Shown: positions 10,689-20,855 of the stretch, one piece after another
Position numbering within the stretch: position 1 is the stretch's first letter
How the letters are laid out: the number at the start of each line of letters is the position of its first letter
Assembly: GCF_029168945.1 (NCBI RefSeq)
Contig: NC_083601.1
Coordinates: 69,925,595-69,989,594, forward strand
Source: Cannabis sativa
Lineage: Eukaryota > Streptophyta > Magnoliopsida > Rosales > Cannabaceae
Reading direction: 5' to 3'
Length of the DNA stretch: 64,000 nucleotides
Notes under the pieces: model-generated
Seen by the model: only the letters and a program-made list of their open reading frames with translations
Told to the model about the DNA's origin: nothing
The model's database searches: none
Translations under genes and position numbers: made by a program

Positions 10689-12531
10689 TGTTGTAAATTA
10701 TTTTACCAGGATCTTAGATCTACTCACAAGTATGTTGATTAACACCCTAAATATGAACTTTACATTGGGTGCAGCGGAATAATATGACTCCTTCTGTTGA
10801 GATCTCTAACCCTTGTATCCTTTCTGTCGCAGAGTATTATCAAGATCTGAACCTGCATCTCTTTTTCTTTAGTGCTGAAACTCCTTCTTGCTGAAAGTCT
10901 TTCTTCACGATCTTCCTCACTATGATTGAGGTATCACTTGCTGTGTGTGGGCACTACTCTAATCACTAAGTGTTTCGAAATCTTAAGGAAGAAGAGAGAG
11001 AAGGAGTGGGCGGCCAGATAGAGAGAGAGAGGCTCAGGTTTTTCTGAATGAAAAGTGTAATTTTCCTAAAGCCTTCACTATCTATTTATAGCATTCCACT
11101 AGGGTTAGGTTTGAATTATTTGGCATTAAAATAATGAAAATATCAGAGGATAATTCCTATAAAAGTGGCCGGCCATGGAAGTATGGATTTGGGCCTCAGT
11201 TTTTGCAATTTTGCAGTTTTATCACTTTTGCATCTGATTTTCTCAAAAACGCCAATTTTCTAATTCAACCATTTAAATGCCAATTCTAACTATTTAATAA
11301 CTATAAATAATTATTAAATAATATTGTCATTTATCATATTTATTAATTGAACCATACAAAGTATCATAATTAACAAATATGCCCCTAAAACTCTTTCTTT
11401 ACAATTTCGCCCTTACTTAGTGAAAAATTCACAAATAGACATAGTCTAATTTGAGAATTATAATTGATTAATCAAAACCAATTATATGAGTCTTACAAGA
11501 AATATTATCTCAACTAGTGGGGGGACCATGGGTCTATATAACCGAGCTTCCAATAAGCAGATCAAGAATTTATTACCTAAATTCACAGACTTATTAATTC
11601 TTCGTTGAATCCACGCATAGAACTTAGAATTGCACTCTCAGTATATAGAATGCTCTATATGTTCCACCATCTAGACACATCATTAGTTATCCATGGTTAT
11701 AATCCTAATTTGATCAATGATCCTCTATATGAATGATCTACACTGTAAAGGGATTAGATTACCGTTACACCCTACTATGTATTTTATCCTTAAAACACTT
11801 GACCCCGTATAAATGATATTTCAGCTTATGTGAAATGAGTACTCCAGCATTTATTTTTGTTTGGTCAAGCTCGAAGGAGATCATCCTTTGCTTACTATTC
11901 GCCAGATAGAAGCTATAGATTCCATGATTATGTTAGCGCTCCAACTCAATTGCACTACCGTGTTCCCAAAATGTACGTATCACCCTGACCGAAAAGTAGG
12001 CTTAACTAACAAATCAAAGAACACGAATAGCCTCCTGAGATTGAGCCTAATCATAACAAGATTAAGATCATTTGATGTAGGATCAACTAGGAGATATTGA
12101 CTTGAATAGATATTACGGTAAGTTTAATAAATCTAAGTCAAAGTTCAATATCGGTCCCTTCCGATGCATACTCCATGCATCCAACCTGAGCTGTACTTTA
12201 ACCAATGTTCTGGAAAGAACATAGCATTTCTCCAAATGCAAGTAAACTCTTGTTGTAGATTATCATATCAGTAAAACCCTGTGTCTGATAAATCTAGGAA
12301 ACTTTATTCACATAGTCATGTTTACCTTCCAAAGTGTTGACAACACAATAAATAGGATCAAGTATGTGAAAAGGGTTTCAGATGAATTTATTAAATCAAA
12401 TAGACAAGCAATTGATAAGGTGAACCAAAACATACACAAATGAATATGAAAAATACTTCTGTTTCTTTATTGATGTTGAATAAAATAGATTACATTGAAA
12501 TGGAGTTTTATTTAGGGCATAAAACCCAACT
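10689..12531 (-). repeat. Copia-B 3' LTR
   Basis: A 1,843-bp LTR. The plus-strand ends are TGTTG and CCCAACT, where the other copies read CCCAACA. Compared with 32617-34504 it lacks about 45 bp near 10753 (the block after ATATGAACTTT) and otherwise differs by scattered substitutions. On the minus strand a TATA box lies at 11082-11091. Confidence 0.92.
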
Positions 12532-12560
12532 AACTCCCACTTGCACTAATATAAAACTAA

Positions 12561-12759
12561 TCAGTACATATCAATTAAACCTAAATTCTGACGGTGCTTT
12601 TCAAATGCAGTCACGACCAAGACTTTGGTGAATGGATCAGCTAAGTTATCCTCTGTGTCCACTTTCTCAACTAGTACATCCCCTCTTGCCACGTATTCTC
12701 TGATAATGTGATACTTCCTTTGAATGTGTTTGCTTCTCTTGTGGCTTCGAGGTTTCTTA
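12561..12759 (-). pseudogene. pol: Copia-B pol: RNase H C-terminus
   Basis: The end of the copia polyprotein, cut off from the rest by Copia-C. The minus strand reads KHIQRKYHIIREYV, then VDTEDNLADPFTK, then LGLIDMY and a stop at 12561-12563. These are the standard closing motifs of copia RNase H. Together with 26448-26583 it makes one RNase H domain, which fixes the Copia-C insertion point inside that domain. The purine tract (complement of AACTCCCACTTGCAC) lies between the stop and the LTR. Confidence 0.88.
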
Positions 12760-13403
12760 TGTTGGGTTTTATGCCCTAAATAAAACTCTTTACAATCTGA
12801 TTAGTTATCAATATAAGAAATTTGAAGTGATTGATGTTTGCATGAATTCTACATGCTAATGGTTTAATATGTTTGATATGTTTATTACATTCATACACAC
12901 AAAATCAGTTAAATCCAGATCATATGTTTATTCACAATTACAGTATCGTCAACACAGTGGAATGTGATTGTGATCATATGAATCAAAAGTTTTGGTCCCT
13001 GTTTCATCAGTGTTATTGGATTTACACTAATGTGATAATCAGAGATGATGTGTACTTACACTTGGAGTAAGTGTTATGTTCTTTCCAGGACATTAGTAAA
13101 GTATACTAGTTTCGAATGTATGGAGTATACATTGGACTGGACCGATATTGCAACTAAGTTAAGATATTACAAACTTACCGTTATACATATCTTTCCAAGT
13201 CAATATCAATAGTTGATCTTAAGATTAAAAGAATCTAAATCCTGATATGCTTAGGCTCCACTCAGGAGTGCTATTCATGTTCATAGATTTATTAGTTAAG
13301 CTTACTTTCGGGTTAGGGTGATACGTATATTTCGAGAACATGATAGTATGATTGAGTGGGAGTGCTGAACATAAATATGGAATCTATAGCTTCTACTGGT
13401 GTA

Positions 13404-13457
13404 TAGAAAATAGAAATAAATGGATGAGCTTAGAAAATAGAAATAAATGGATGAGCT
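13404..13457 (+). repeat. 27-bp tandem duplication in Copia-C 5' LTR
   Basis: Two perfect adjacent copies, 13404-13430 and 13431-13457. The first copy occupies the place of a sequence with TTAAGTGATGATTCCCTTCG that is present in the 3' LTR and in the Copia-A LTR. This is a local replacement, not a simple insertion. Confidence 0.85.
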
Positions 13458-14216
13458 CTTGTAAAACTGACTAATTATTAGATCACTAAACACCATTTAC
13501 AGGTAGCTAAGTGTTTTAAGGGGCAAAATACATTGAGGTGTGAGAACGGTAAAGAAATCTCATCTCGATGTAAATCATCTATATAGAGGATCTTTAAATC
13601 ACAATAAGATTATAACAATGGTTAAATGAGATAGTATATTGGTATCGTGAAACATACAATATGCTCTATATAAGTCTGAGAGTGCAATTCTAAGTTCTAA
13701 GAGTGGATTCAACGAAGAATTAATAAGTAGGAATTTACTTGGTAAATTTGGTTCACTTATTGGAAGCTCAGCATATAGATCCATGGTCCCCATTCTAGTT
13801 GAGAACATTCTGCTTGTAAGACTCATTAATTGATTCGTGATTGATCAATTATAATTCTAAAGTTAGACTATGTCTAATTTTATGAATTTTCACTGTTCAG
13901 GGGTGAAATTGTAAGGAAAAGAGTTTTCTAGGTTTATTTATTTATTAATGGACTTTATATGTCTAATTAATAATTAAATTAAATGACAATATTATTTAAT
14001 AATCTATTTTAGTTATTAAATAATTAGTTTTGGCATTTAAAAGGTTAGAATTGGAAAATTGGCATTTTTGAGAAAATAGAGATAAAATTTGATAAAATTG
14101 CAAAATTAAGTGAGGCCCATTACAACACCATGGCCGGCCACTTAATGATGATTTTTCAAATTATTATTTTCATTATTTTAATGCCAAATAATTCTAAACC
14201 TAGACCTAGTAGTTGC

Positions 14217-14226
14217 CTATAAATAG
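14217..14226 (+). promoter_or_regulatory. TATA box, Copia-C 5' LTR
   Basis: CTATAAATAG in a conserved context (GTTGC before, AAAGTGATGGCTC after), about 330 bp before the LTR end. The same box occurs in Copia-A (40006-40015), Copia-C 3' LTR (25996-26005), Copia-E (55695-55704) and, on the minus strand, Copia-B (11082-11091 and 33058-33067). It is a likely Pol II promoter. Confidence 0.75.
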
Positions 14227-14667
14227 AAAGTGATGGCTCAGTCAAATCACAAGTTTTCAACAAGCCTTTCTGACAGAAATTTCTCTCTTCAGAAAACTGA
14301 GCCTTCCTCACTCTCTACCTTGGCCGAAATCTCTCTCTCTCTTTTCCCTTCATCTTTTTCGTGACCCTAGTGAAAGAGTAAGTGCCCACACACAGCAAGC
14401 AGTAACTCAATCATAGATTGGAAGACTATGAAGGATCAAAGCTTGAAGAAGAAGGAGATTCGGGCTCAGATCTTGATTATACTCTGCTACAGAAAGGAAT
14501 CAAGGGTTAGAGATCTGAGTGGAAGGAGACATTAATTCCGCTGCATCAATGTAAGGTTTTCTTAACTTTATATGTGTTTAATTTATCGTTTTAGAAAGTT
14601 CATATTTAGGATGTTAATAAACATACTTGTGAGTAGATCTAAGATCCTGGTAAAATAATTCCCAACA

Positions 14668-14692
14668 ACAGGCCTCAGAGCCATGGTAATTG
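14668..14692 (+). other. Primer binding site of Copia-C
   Basis: Directly after the LTR, AGGCCTCAGAGCCATGG resembles the plant initiator-Met tRNA site TGGTATCAGAGCC but has CC in place of TA. Copia-E (56151-56171) reads ACTGGCCTCAGACCC, and Copia-B (complement of 32595-32616) has an altered version. The priming tRNA is therefore not certain. Confidence 0.6.
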
Positions 14693-16811
14693 ATTTACTT
14701 ACATGTAATTTGGACTTTAAAACGATTGTTTGTATGTTCTTTGGATGGTATCATGTTGTATTGAGTGTTATTTGATGATTGATTGATGTTTGTGAAATTT
14801 TCGTGAAAAATAATTGTGATTTCGTTTCTGGAATTATTTTTATTGGATAGTATGGAAAAAATTAAGCAAGTTAGCCTTTTACAGAACTCAATTTGGATTT
14901 TATTTGAATTAGTTATGATTTTTTGAAGATTTGACAAAATGGGGGCTATGCTGATAGTTTCCTGCGATCGCAGATTTGTCCGTACAGTTTCGAATTTTTC
15001 CTTTTTTTCTTCAATTTTTCATACTTTTTCATGGAATTAGCTTCCAATTTTTTGTATGGTTTTGTATATATACTATTACTATTCCTAATTCAATTCTAAT
15101 TACCATTTTGAATTAATTTAATTTTTTTTAATTTAATTCAAGATATTAGTGTAATTTGAATTTGAATAGAATTAGTATTTATCTTTTTGCTTAAAAATCT
15201 ATCTTATTTTTAAATTTGATTATATTTTTTTTTAAATTTAAGGTCAGATTTTATAAGATATTTATAATATTTTTTAAGATATTTATAATATCTTTTAAGA
15301 TATTTTAAAATATCTTATCTTTTAAGATATGTTTTTTTTAATAATATCTTATCTTTTAAGATTTTTTTTTTTTAAATCAAATCTTTTTAGATATTTTGAC
15401 CTTATTTAAATTTAAATAACATATTTATAATCATGTAATTTTAAATAAATATAAGATATTTTGCTAACTTTTAAATTTTGTTATTTTATTTATTTAAATT
15501 AAATTTAAAAATCTGAAAAGATATTTCATTTATCTTTTCTATTTTTTATTTAATTTTATTTTTAAAATAACATTTAATTTTTATGAGTAGTTAGCAAATT
15601 TTTTTTTGAAATGATATTTAGGTTGGTTGAAACCTAATTTTTCAAAATGTAGGTTTAATTTTAAATATTTATTTTAAAATAATTTCAAAATTTAAATTTA
15701 TTTTTTATTTTATTTTCGAAAATTAATTAAATTTTTTTTATTTTTTTCGAAATTAATTAAAATATTTTTTTAATTATTTATTTTTCGAAATTATTTATTT
15801 AAAATTAAATAAATCCTACTTCCAACTATTCAGCTAACCTTGTTGCAGGAGGATGTGGTTTAAACTTGTGTGTAAGTTTTTTAAAACCTATTATTACTTA
15901 ATTGCAAATAGCCATGGTTACTTTTTGCCAGATCTAATGATCTGATGGCTCCCTTGGTCAAGTTAATAATTTGTAACAGGTAAATTTTACAATCTTCTTT
16001 CATCTGTGTATGACCTAGCAACATGATAGGTTCCATCCAAAGTGTGCCTGTGTGAGCCTATATGTTTATTTTATTATATAGATGCATATAGGTTGTTGCT
16101 AAATAAAATGTCACACCATGATAGATTTTATTTAGGTCCATTTAGTTATTGGACCTATTCAATTAATAATAGTTATTCATTTTAAGGTTAAATTCCTCTC
16201 TTTTGGGCCTCGTGTGAGAGTTGGGAGCCATAGAAGTGGGTACGACATACTGAACCCAGCACCCCCTCACATGAACTACCCCAATTGTGAAGGCCCATTT
16301 GCCTGATTTGAATAACTGTACTAGGTTAATTATATTAGTTTGACCTAATCAAAATTGAATTAGCAACATAATTAACTTTTAAAATATATGAAAATTTATT
16401 TTCATTTTAATATTTTAAAGTTAGTTTTAAGAAAAACACTTTTAGTTTAGATATTAATTCTAGACAAACTATTTGTATTTTTCTTGTATTTAATTAAATA
16501 TAGAATTTTAACTAACTAAGATTCTTTTTGGAGCTTATTTAATTAAATATTCCTATTTAAGTTATAAATTAGTTGTATCAACTGATTTTTCTTATCTAAC
16601 TTAAATTTGAATATTTGATTTAAATTTTAAATCAAGTTGAGGAATCTTAGGCATTAGTTATTAAAGATTCTTAAGATATTTTTTAAGTTAATATCTTTTC
16701 AAATATTAACTTGAAATAGAATATCTTAGATATTTTTTTTTTTGTTAATATCTTTTCAAATATTAACTTTAAAAAGATATCTTCAAATTAAGTGGTTACA
16801 ACTTAATTTGT

Positions 16812-17131
16812 GATATTTAATTAAATCTAGATTTGAAATTATTTAAGTTTTAGATTTTTTCTATATAACATAAATTAGATATTTTTCAAATTTTGAAAAG
16901 ATACTTAGTCAAATAAGATATTTTCTAGATAGTAATTTCTAGACTACTTATTATTTCTAATATTTAAATAAGATATTTAATTAAATCTAGATTTGAAATT
17001 ATTTAAGTTTTAGATTTTTTCTATATAACTTAAATTAGATATTTTTCAAATTTTGAAAAGATACTTAGTCAAATAAGATATTTTCTAGATAGTAATTTCT
17101 AGACTACTTATTATTTCTAATATTTAAATAG
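16812..17131 (+). repeat. 160-bp tandem duplication in Copia-C leader
   Basis: Two adjacent copies of about 160 bp, at 16812-16971 and 16972-17131. I see only one or two differences (for example ATAACATAAATT against ATAACTTAAATT). The corresponding stretch in Copia-D (about 62740-62920, reversed) is single, so the duplication belongs to this copy or its recent lineage. Confidence 0.85.
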
Positions 17132-18065
17132 GAAAATATTATACTTTTGTGAAATTAATTATTTAAATAATTAATTTTGGTACAATTTTATTAAGTATAT
17201 TTTTCCTAGTATTAAATAGAAATTAATAATTAAGCCTTCTCTACACTTAATTATTATTTCTTGAATTTAATACATTTAATTAAGTTGAAAAATCTAAATA
17301 TCTAAGTTGATTTTCATCATGATACTTAAATATTTATTGATCTTTCATGACACTTAATTAAATAGAAAATTATTTTTTAGGTTGAAATTTAATTTTTCAA
17401 CTTAAATTTAAATAATTTTCAATATATATATTTTTCTTTATTTTATTAATCAATTTCGAAATTTGCATTTTAATTATGCAATATTTTCGAATTTTTTTTT
17501 TTTGAAAAATAGATTGAGTTGTAAATTAATTATTTATTTTAATTAATTCTTGGACCAACTCAAGTCAATGATTTTTTCATTTAATTGATTAATTTAAAAT
17601 AAATGAATTTAAAATATATATATTATTAGAAATTGAATTAACTAGTCAAAAGAAAGTCTAGATAGGTGATATTTTTGCTTGAAGTATTTCTTTTCTATTT
17701 TTATTATTTTCGAAAATTGTATAGTTTTTATACTTAATTTTCGAACTCAATAAATATATTCTCAAAGGAAATTTTTAAGTTGCTAATTATTTATTTAATT
17801 CAACTTAAATTAATTTTCTTAATATTTATATTTAAGATTACTACTAAGATGGAAATAATGAATTTTATTTCAATCACCATCTAAGTATAATTTTATAAAT
17901 ATTATATTAAATTCTTATTTTGAATTTTAATTCTTAATTTAGAATTTAATGAGATTTATTTATTAGAATAATAAAGAAAATACATTTTAAATAATGAGCT
18001 TTATTATTATTAAGATATTCGATCTCCATTGTGGGTTTTACACCGCGTTTGTTTTAATGAGTAAT

Positions 18066-18363
18066 CCTCCCTAATGGAGGAACGTTCATTAGCAATTTCG
18101 CACCGTTTAATCTCGCATGATAAGTGGTTTGTAAGTGTTTTATATGGTATAGATCACCCTAATGGTGGCGACCATATTTGACTTGCAAATTGCGAAACAA
18201 TGGTAGAAGCTCATGAGATAGAATAGCCTTGACTCTCGCCTAAACGGGACAACGCTGGATTCTGATCTTGATCGAATAAAAGGTTGCTAGAATGTTTAAC
18301 ATTTTAGATGAGCTGACAACTCTATTCAATGGATGGTAGCTTTGACTCTCGCCTAAACGGGAC
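18066..18363 (+). other. Copia-C leader signal block: CTAAT hairpins and twin 20-mer
   Basis: Hairpin 1 is at 18066-18080 (CCTCC-CTAAT-GGAGG). Hairpin 2 is at 18155-18167 (CACC-CTAAT-GGTG), extended by an outer stem ATATGGT (18142-18148) with ACCATAT (18171-18177). GACTCTCGCCTAAACGGGAC occurs at 18231-18250 and 18344-18363. The block ends about 180 nt before the gag start. Confidence 0.78.
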
Positions 18364-18542
18364 ACTGATATCAGTTTGTTGAAAACCTTGGAAATTATTT
18401 AGGATTGAATTTTTTAAGTATTTTCTCATATCATTCCTACTTGCTATATGCTTATAATTTCTGAATTGTTTTTGTGTGTTAAACCATTATTTAATTTCTA
18501 TTTGTTGATTTCTATTATTTTGTAGTATCCTGTTTTGTCAAA

Positions 18543-19159
18543 ATGAATCCCATGTTATCACTGTTGACTGAAAACAAGCTGAATGGATCTAACTTTAATA
18601 AATGGAATAAGAACATTAATATTGCTCTCATAGGAGAAAGTGCCTTGTTTGTTTTAACTGAGCCGTCACCTGAAGTGCCTGGGGATAATGCATCCAAAGC
18701 TGTGAAAGAAAAGTATGAGCGTTGGTAGAAGGCAGATGACAAAGCTCTATACTTTATGCTTTCTAGCATGGTTGACACCCTCAAAACTTGGTTTTCTAAA
18801 ACCGAGAAGGCTGCTTAAGTTATGACGAAGTTAAATGAGCTATTCGGTAAGGCATCACTTCAGTCACGCTTTGACGCGACTAAGAAGTACATTAATGCAC
18901 GGATGGAACCTCATCAAAACGTGCGTGACCATGTTCTCCTCATGTCCAGTTATTTCCAAGAAGCCCAGGATCATGGTGCTGAAATGGACAGTGCTACTCA
19001 AGTAAGTCTTATCTTGAATAGCTTGACTCCAGCATTTCTACCATATACATCAAATTATGTCATGAATAAGAAGGAAATTGACTTTCATGAATTAGTCAAT
19101 GACCTTCAAACTTATGAAAATTTGATTGGAGGACCCAAGAAGAAAGGGAGTAAACCTCA
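18543..19159 (+). pseudogene. gag: Copia-C gag, N-terminal part
   Basis: Copia gag, with start ATG at 18543 (MNPMLSLLTENK), just after a pyrimidine-rich TTTTGTAG. The frame gives a UBN2-type gag: ALFVLTEPSPE near 18640, FDATKKYINARMEPH near 18870-18915, QVSLILNSLTPAF near 18995-19045 and LVNDLQTYE near 19095-19120. Two in-frame stops occur: TAG at 18726-18728, where Copia-A has CAG, and TAA near 18816. Both fit C-to-T decay. The gene is split at 19159 by Cassandra complex 1 and resumes at 21027. A young copy with a broken gag implies movement with Gag supplied in trans, or very recent decay. Confidence 0.88.
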
Positions 19160-19321
19160 TGTAACGTCCCCGCTTCAAGCCTCCATTGGGTCCTTACACC
19201 CACGGAATGAATGGCTCTTATACACGAGTACGTCACTCTAGCTGCTTCATGGACTGACGACTGACCCTACAGACCAACACGAGTGTTTCCAGCATGCTTT
19301 GTCCTCACTCACACGCTTCCT

Positions 19322-19427
19322 GGAAAAACTTCCCAGGAGGTCACCCATCCTTGAAATTGCTCCAGGCCAAGCACGCTTAACTGTGGAGTTCTTTCGAGAT
19401 GGGCTACCGAAAAACAAGATGCACCTT
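19322..19427 (-). ncRNA. 5S rRNA-derived segment, Cassandra LTR 1
   Basis: On the minus strand the segment holds the 5S box A core AGTTAAGCGTGCTTGG and the box C region GGATGGGTGACCTCCTGGGA, in 5S order and spacing. It is a 5S-like Pol III promoter within an LTR, not an rRNA gene. Confidence 0.88.
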
Positions 19428-19591
19428 GTTGATATAGGTAGTACCAATCAATCCATTTAAGCTCTCTTTAACTGTGTAGTCCCATACCTACACAGTCTCA
19501 GAATCATCCCATTAGACCTTCCCCAGGCGATGTGGGATTGCACAGCTTACCCGGTATTTCCCCACGGATCACGGGACTGCGGATCGTCACA

Positions 19592-19663
19592 ATCACCCCC
19601 CCTTACGGGGTCCGACGTCCTCGTCGACCACACTTCCGGCTGGGTCAAGGCTCTGATACCATT
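19592..19663 (-). other. Cassandra internal domain with PBS and PPT (left element)
   Basis: On the minus strand it begins AATGGTATCAGAGCC, a primer binding site for initiator-Met tRNA, and ends with a CCGTAAGGGGGGGTGAT polypurine tract. There is no coding capacity in 72 bp. Equivalent segments are 20516-20587, 23475-23546 and 23981-24053. Confidence 0.9.
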
Positions 19664-19825
19664 TGTAACGTCCCCGCTTCAAGCCTCCATTGGGTCCTTA
19701 CACCCACGGAATGAATGGCTCTTATACACGAGTACGTCACTCTAGCTGCTTCATGGACTGACGACTGACCCTACAGACCAACACGAGTGTTTCCAGCATG
19801 CTTTGTCCTCACTCACACGCTTCCT

Positions 19826-19931
19826 GGAAAAACTTCCCAGGAGGTCACCCATCCTTGAAATTGCTCCAGGCCAAGCACGCTTAACTGTGGAGTTCTTTCG
19901 AGATGGGCTACCGAAAAACAAGATGCACCTT
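19826..19931 (-). ncRNA. 5S rRNA-derived segment, Cassandra LTR 2
   Basis: This is identical in layout to the copy at 19322-19427, 504 bp away, with 5S box A and box C on the minus strand. Confidence 0.88.
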
Positions 19932-20063
19932 GTTGATATAGGTAGTACCAATCAATCCATTTAAGCTCTCTTTAACTGTGTAGTCCCATACCTACACAGT
20001 CTCAGAATCATCCCATTAGACCTTCCCCAGGCGATGTGGGATTGCACAGCTTACCCGGTATTT

Positions 20064-20118
20064 CCCCTTACGGATCACGGGACTACTGACTGTCAGTAGT
20101 CCCGTGATCCGTAAGGGG
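20064..20118. repeat. Palindromic U3-U3 junction of Cassandra complex 1
   Basis: CCCCTTACGG on the left mirrors CCGTAAGGGG on the right around a central T at 20091 (GACTACTGAC-T-GTCAGTAGTC). Both LTRs have lost about 7 terminal bases (the TGTGACA end). The inverted repeat continues outward, less perfectly, through both elements. Confidence 0.92.
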
Positions 20119-20250
20119 AAAGACCGGGTAAGCTGTGCAATCCCACACCGCCTGGGGAAGGTCAAGTGAGATGATTCTGAGAATGTGTAGGTATGGGACT
20201 ACACAGTTAAAGAGAGCTTAAATGGATTGATTGGTACTACCTATATCAAC

Positions 20251-20350
20251 AAGGTGCATCTTGTTTTTCGGTAGCCCATCACGAAAGAACTCCACAGTTA
20301 AGCGTGCTTGACCTGGGAGCAATTTCAGGATGGGTGACCTCTGGGAAGTT
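20251..20350 (+). ncRNA. 5S rRNA-derived segment, Cassandra LTR 3
   Basis: Box A AGTTAAGCGTGCTTG and box C GGATGGGTGACCTC are present on the plus strand. One C is missing in CTCTGGG compared with the other LTRs. Confidence 0.88.
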
Positions 20351-20753
20351 TTCCCAGAAGCGTGCGAGTGAGGACAAAGCACGCCGGAAACACTCGTGTC
20401 GTCCGTAGGGTCAGTCATCAATCCAAGAAGCAGCCAGAGTGACGTACTCGTGTATAAGAGCCATTCATTCCGTGGGTGTAAGGACCCAATGGAGGCTTGA
20501 AGCGGGAACGTTACAAATGGTATCAGAGCCTTGACCCAGCCGGAAGTGTGGTCGACGAGGACGTCGGACCCCGTAAGGGGGGGTGATTGTGACAGTCAGT
20601 AGTCCCGTGATCCGTAAGGGGAAAGACCGGGTAAGCTGTGCAATCCCACACCGCCTGGGGAAGGTCAAGTGAGATGATTCTGAGAATGTGTAGGTATGGG
20701 ACTACACAGTTAAAGAGAGCTTAAATGGATTGATTGGTACTACCTATATCAAC

Positions 20754-20855
20754 AAGGTGCATCTTGTTTTTCGGTAGCCCATCACGAAAGAACTCCACAG
20801 TTAAGCGTGCTTGACCTGGGAGCAATTTCAGGATGGGTGACCTCCTGGGAAGTTT
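20754..20855 (+). ncRNA. 5S rRNA-derived segment, Cassandra LTR 4
   Basis: Box A starts at 20799 and box C is at 20831-20849. A T5 run lies at 20767-20771 before box A, and a T4 run directly follows box C. Confidence 0.88.

Larger units (their letters stand above)
12760..14667 (+). repeat. Copia-C 5' LTR
   Basis: A 1,908-bp LTR from TGTTGGG to CCCAACA. It is nearly identical to 24537-26447. The main difference is a perfect 27-bp tandem duplication (13404-13430 and 13431-13457) that replaces a 3' LTR segment near 25183-25235. A TATA box lies at 14217-14226. Confidence 0.95.
14693..18542 (+). other. Copia-C 5' leader
   Basis: A 3.85-kb non-coding leader. A short GC-richer patch (about 14940-14990) is followed by AT-rich sequence with an imperfect palindromic array built on AAGATAT and ATATCTT (about 15250-15370). 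A conserved island at 15830-16330 matches the Copia-A and Copia-B leaders. A 160-bp tandem duplication occupies 16812-17131, and the conserved hairpin and twin-motif block occupies 18066-18363. The ORFs here are short and not conserved. Confidence 0.85.

Noticed and set aside
11861..12100. A 79-codon plus-strand ORF (MVKLEGDHPLLTIRQ) repeated at 33836, 47965 and 57836
   Set aside because: It lies antisense inside copies of the same LTR. It is repeated because the LTR is. Copies differ mainly by amino acid-changing substitutions, and no domain is recognisable.
18066..18363. The regularly spaced leader motifs considered as a CRISPR-like array
   Set aside because: There are only two copies of each motif, with no spacer series, and the setting is a plant retrotransposon.
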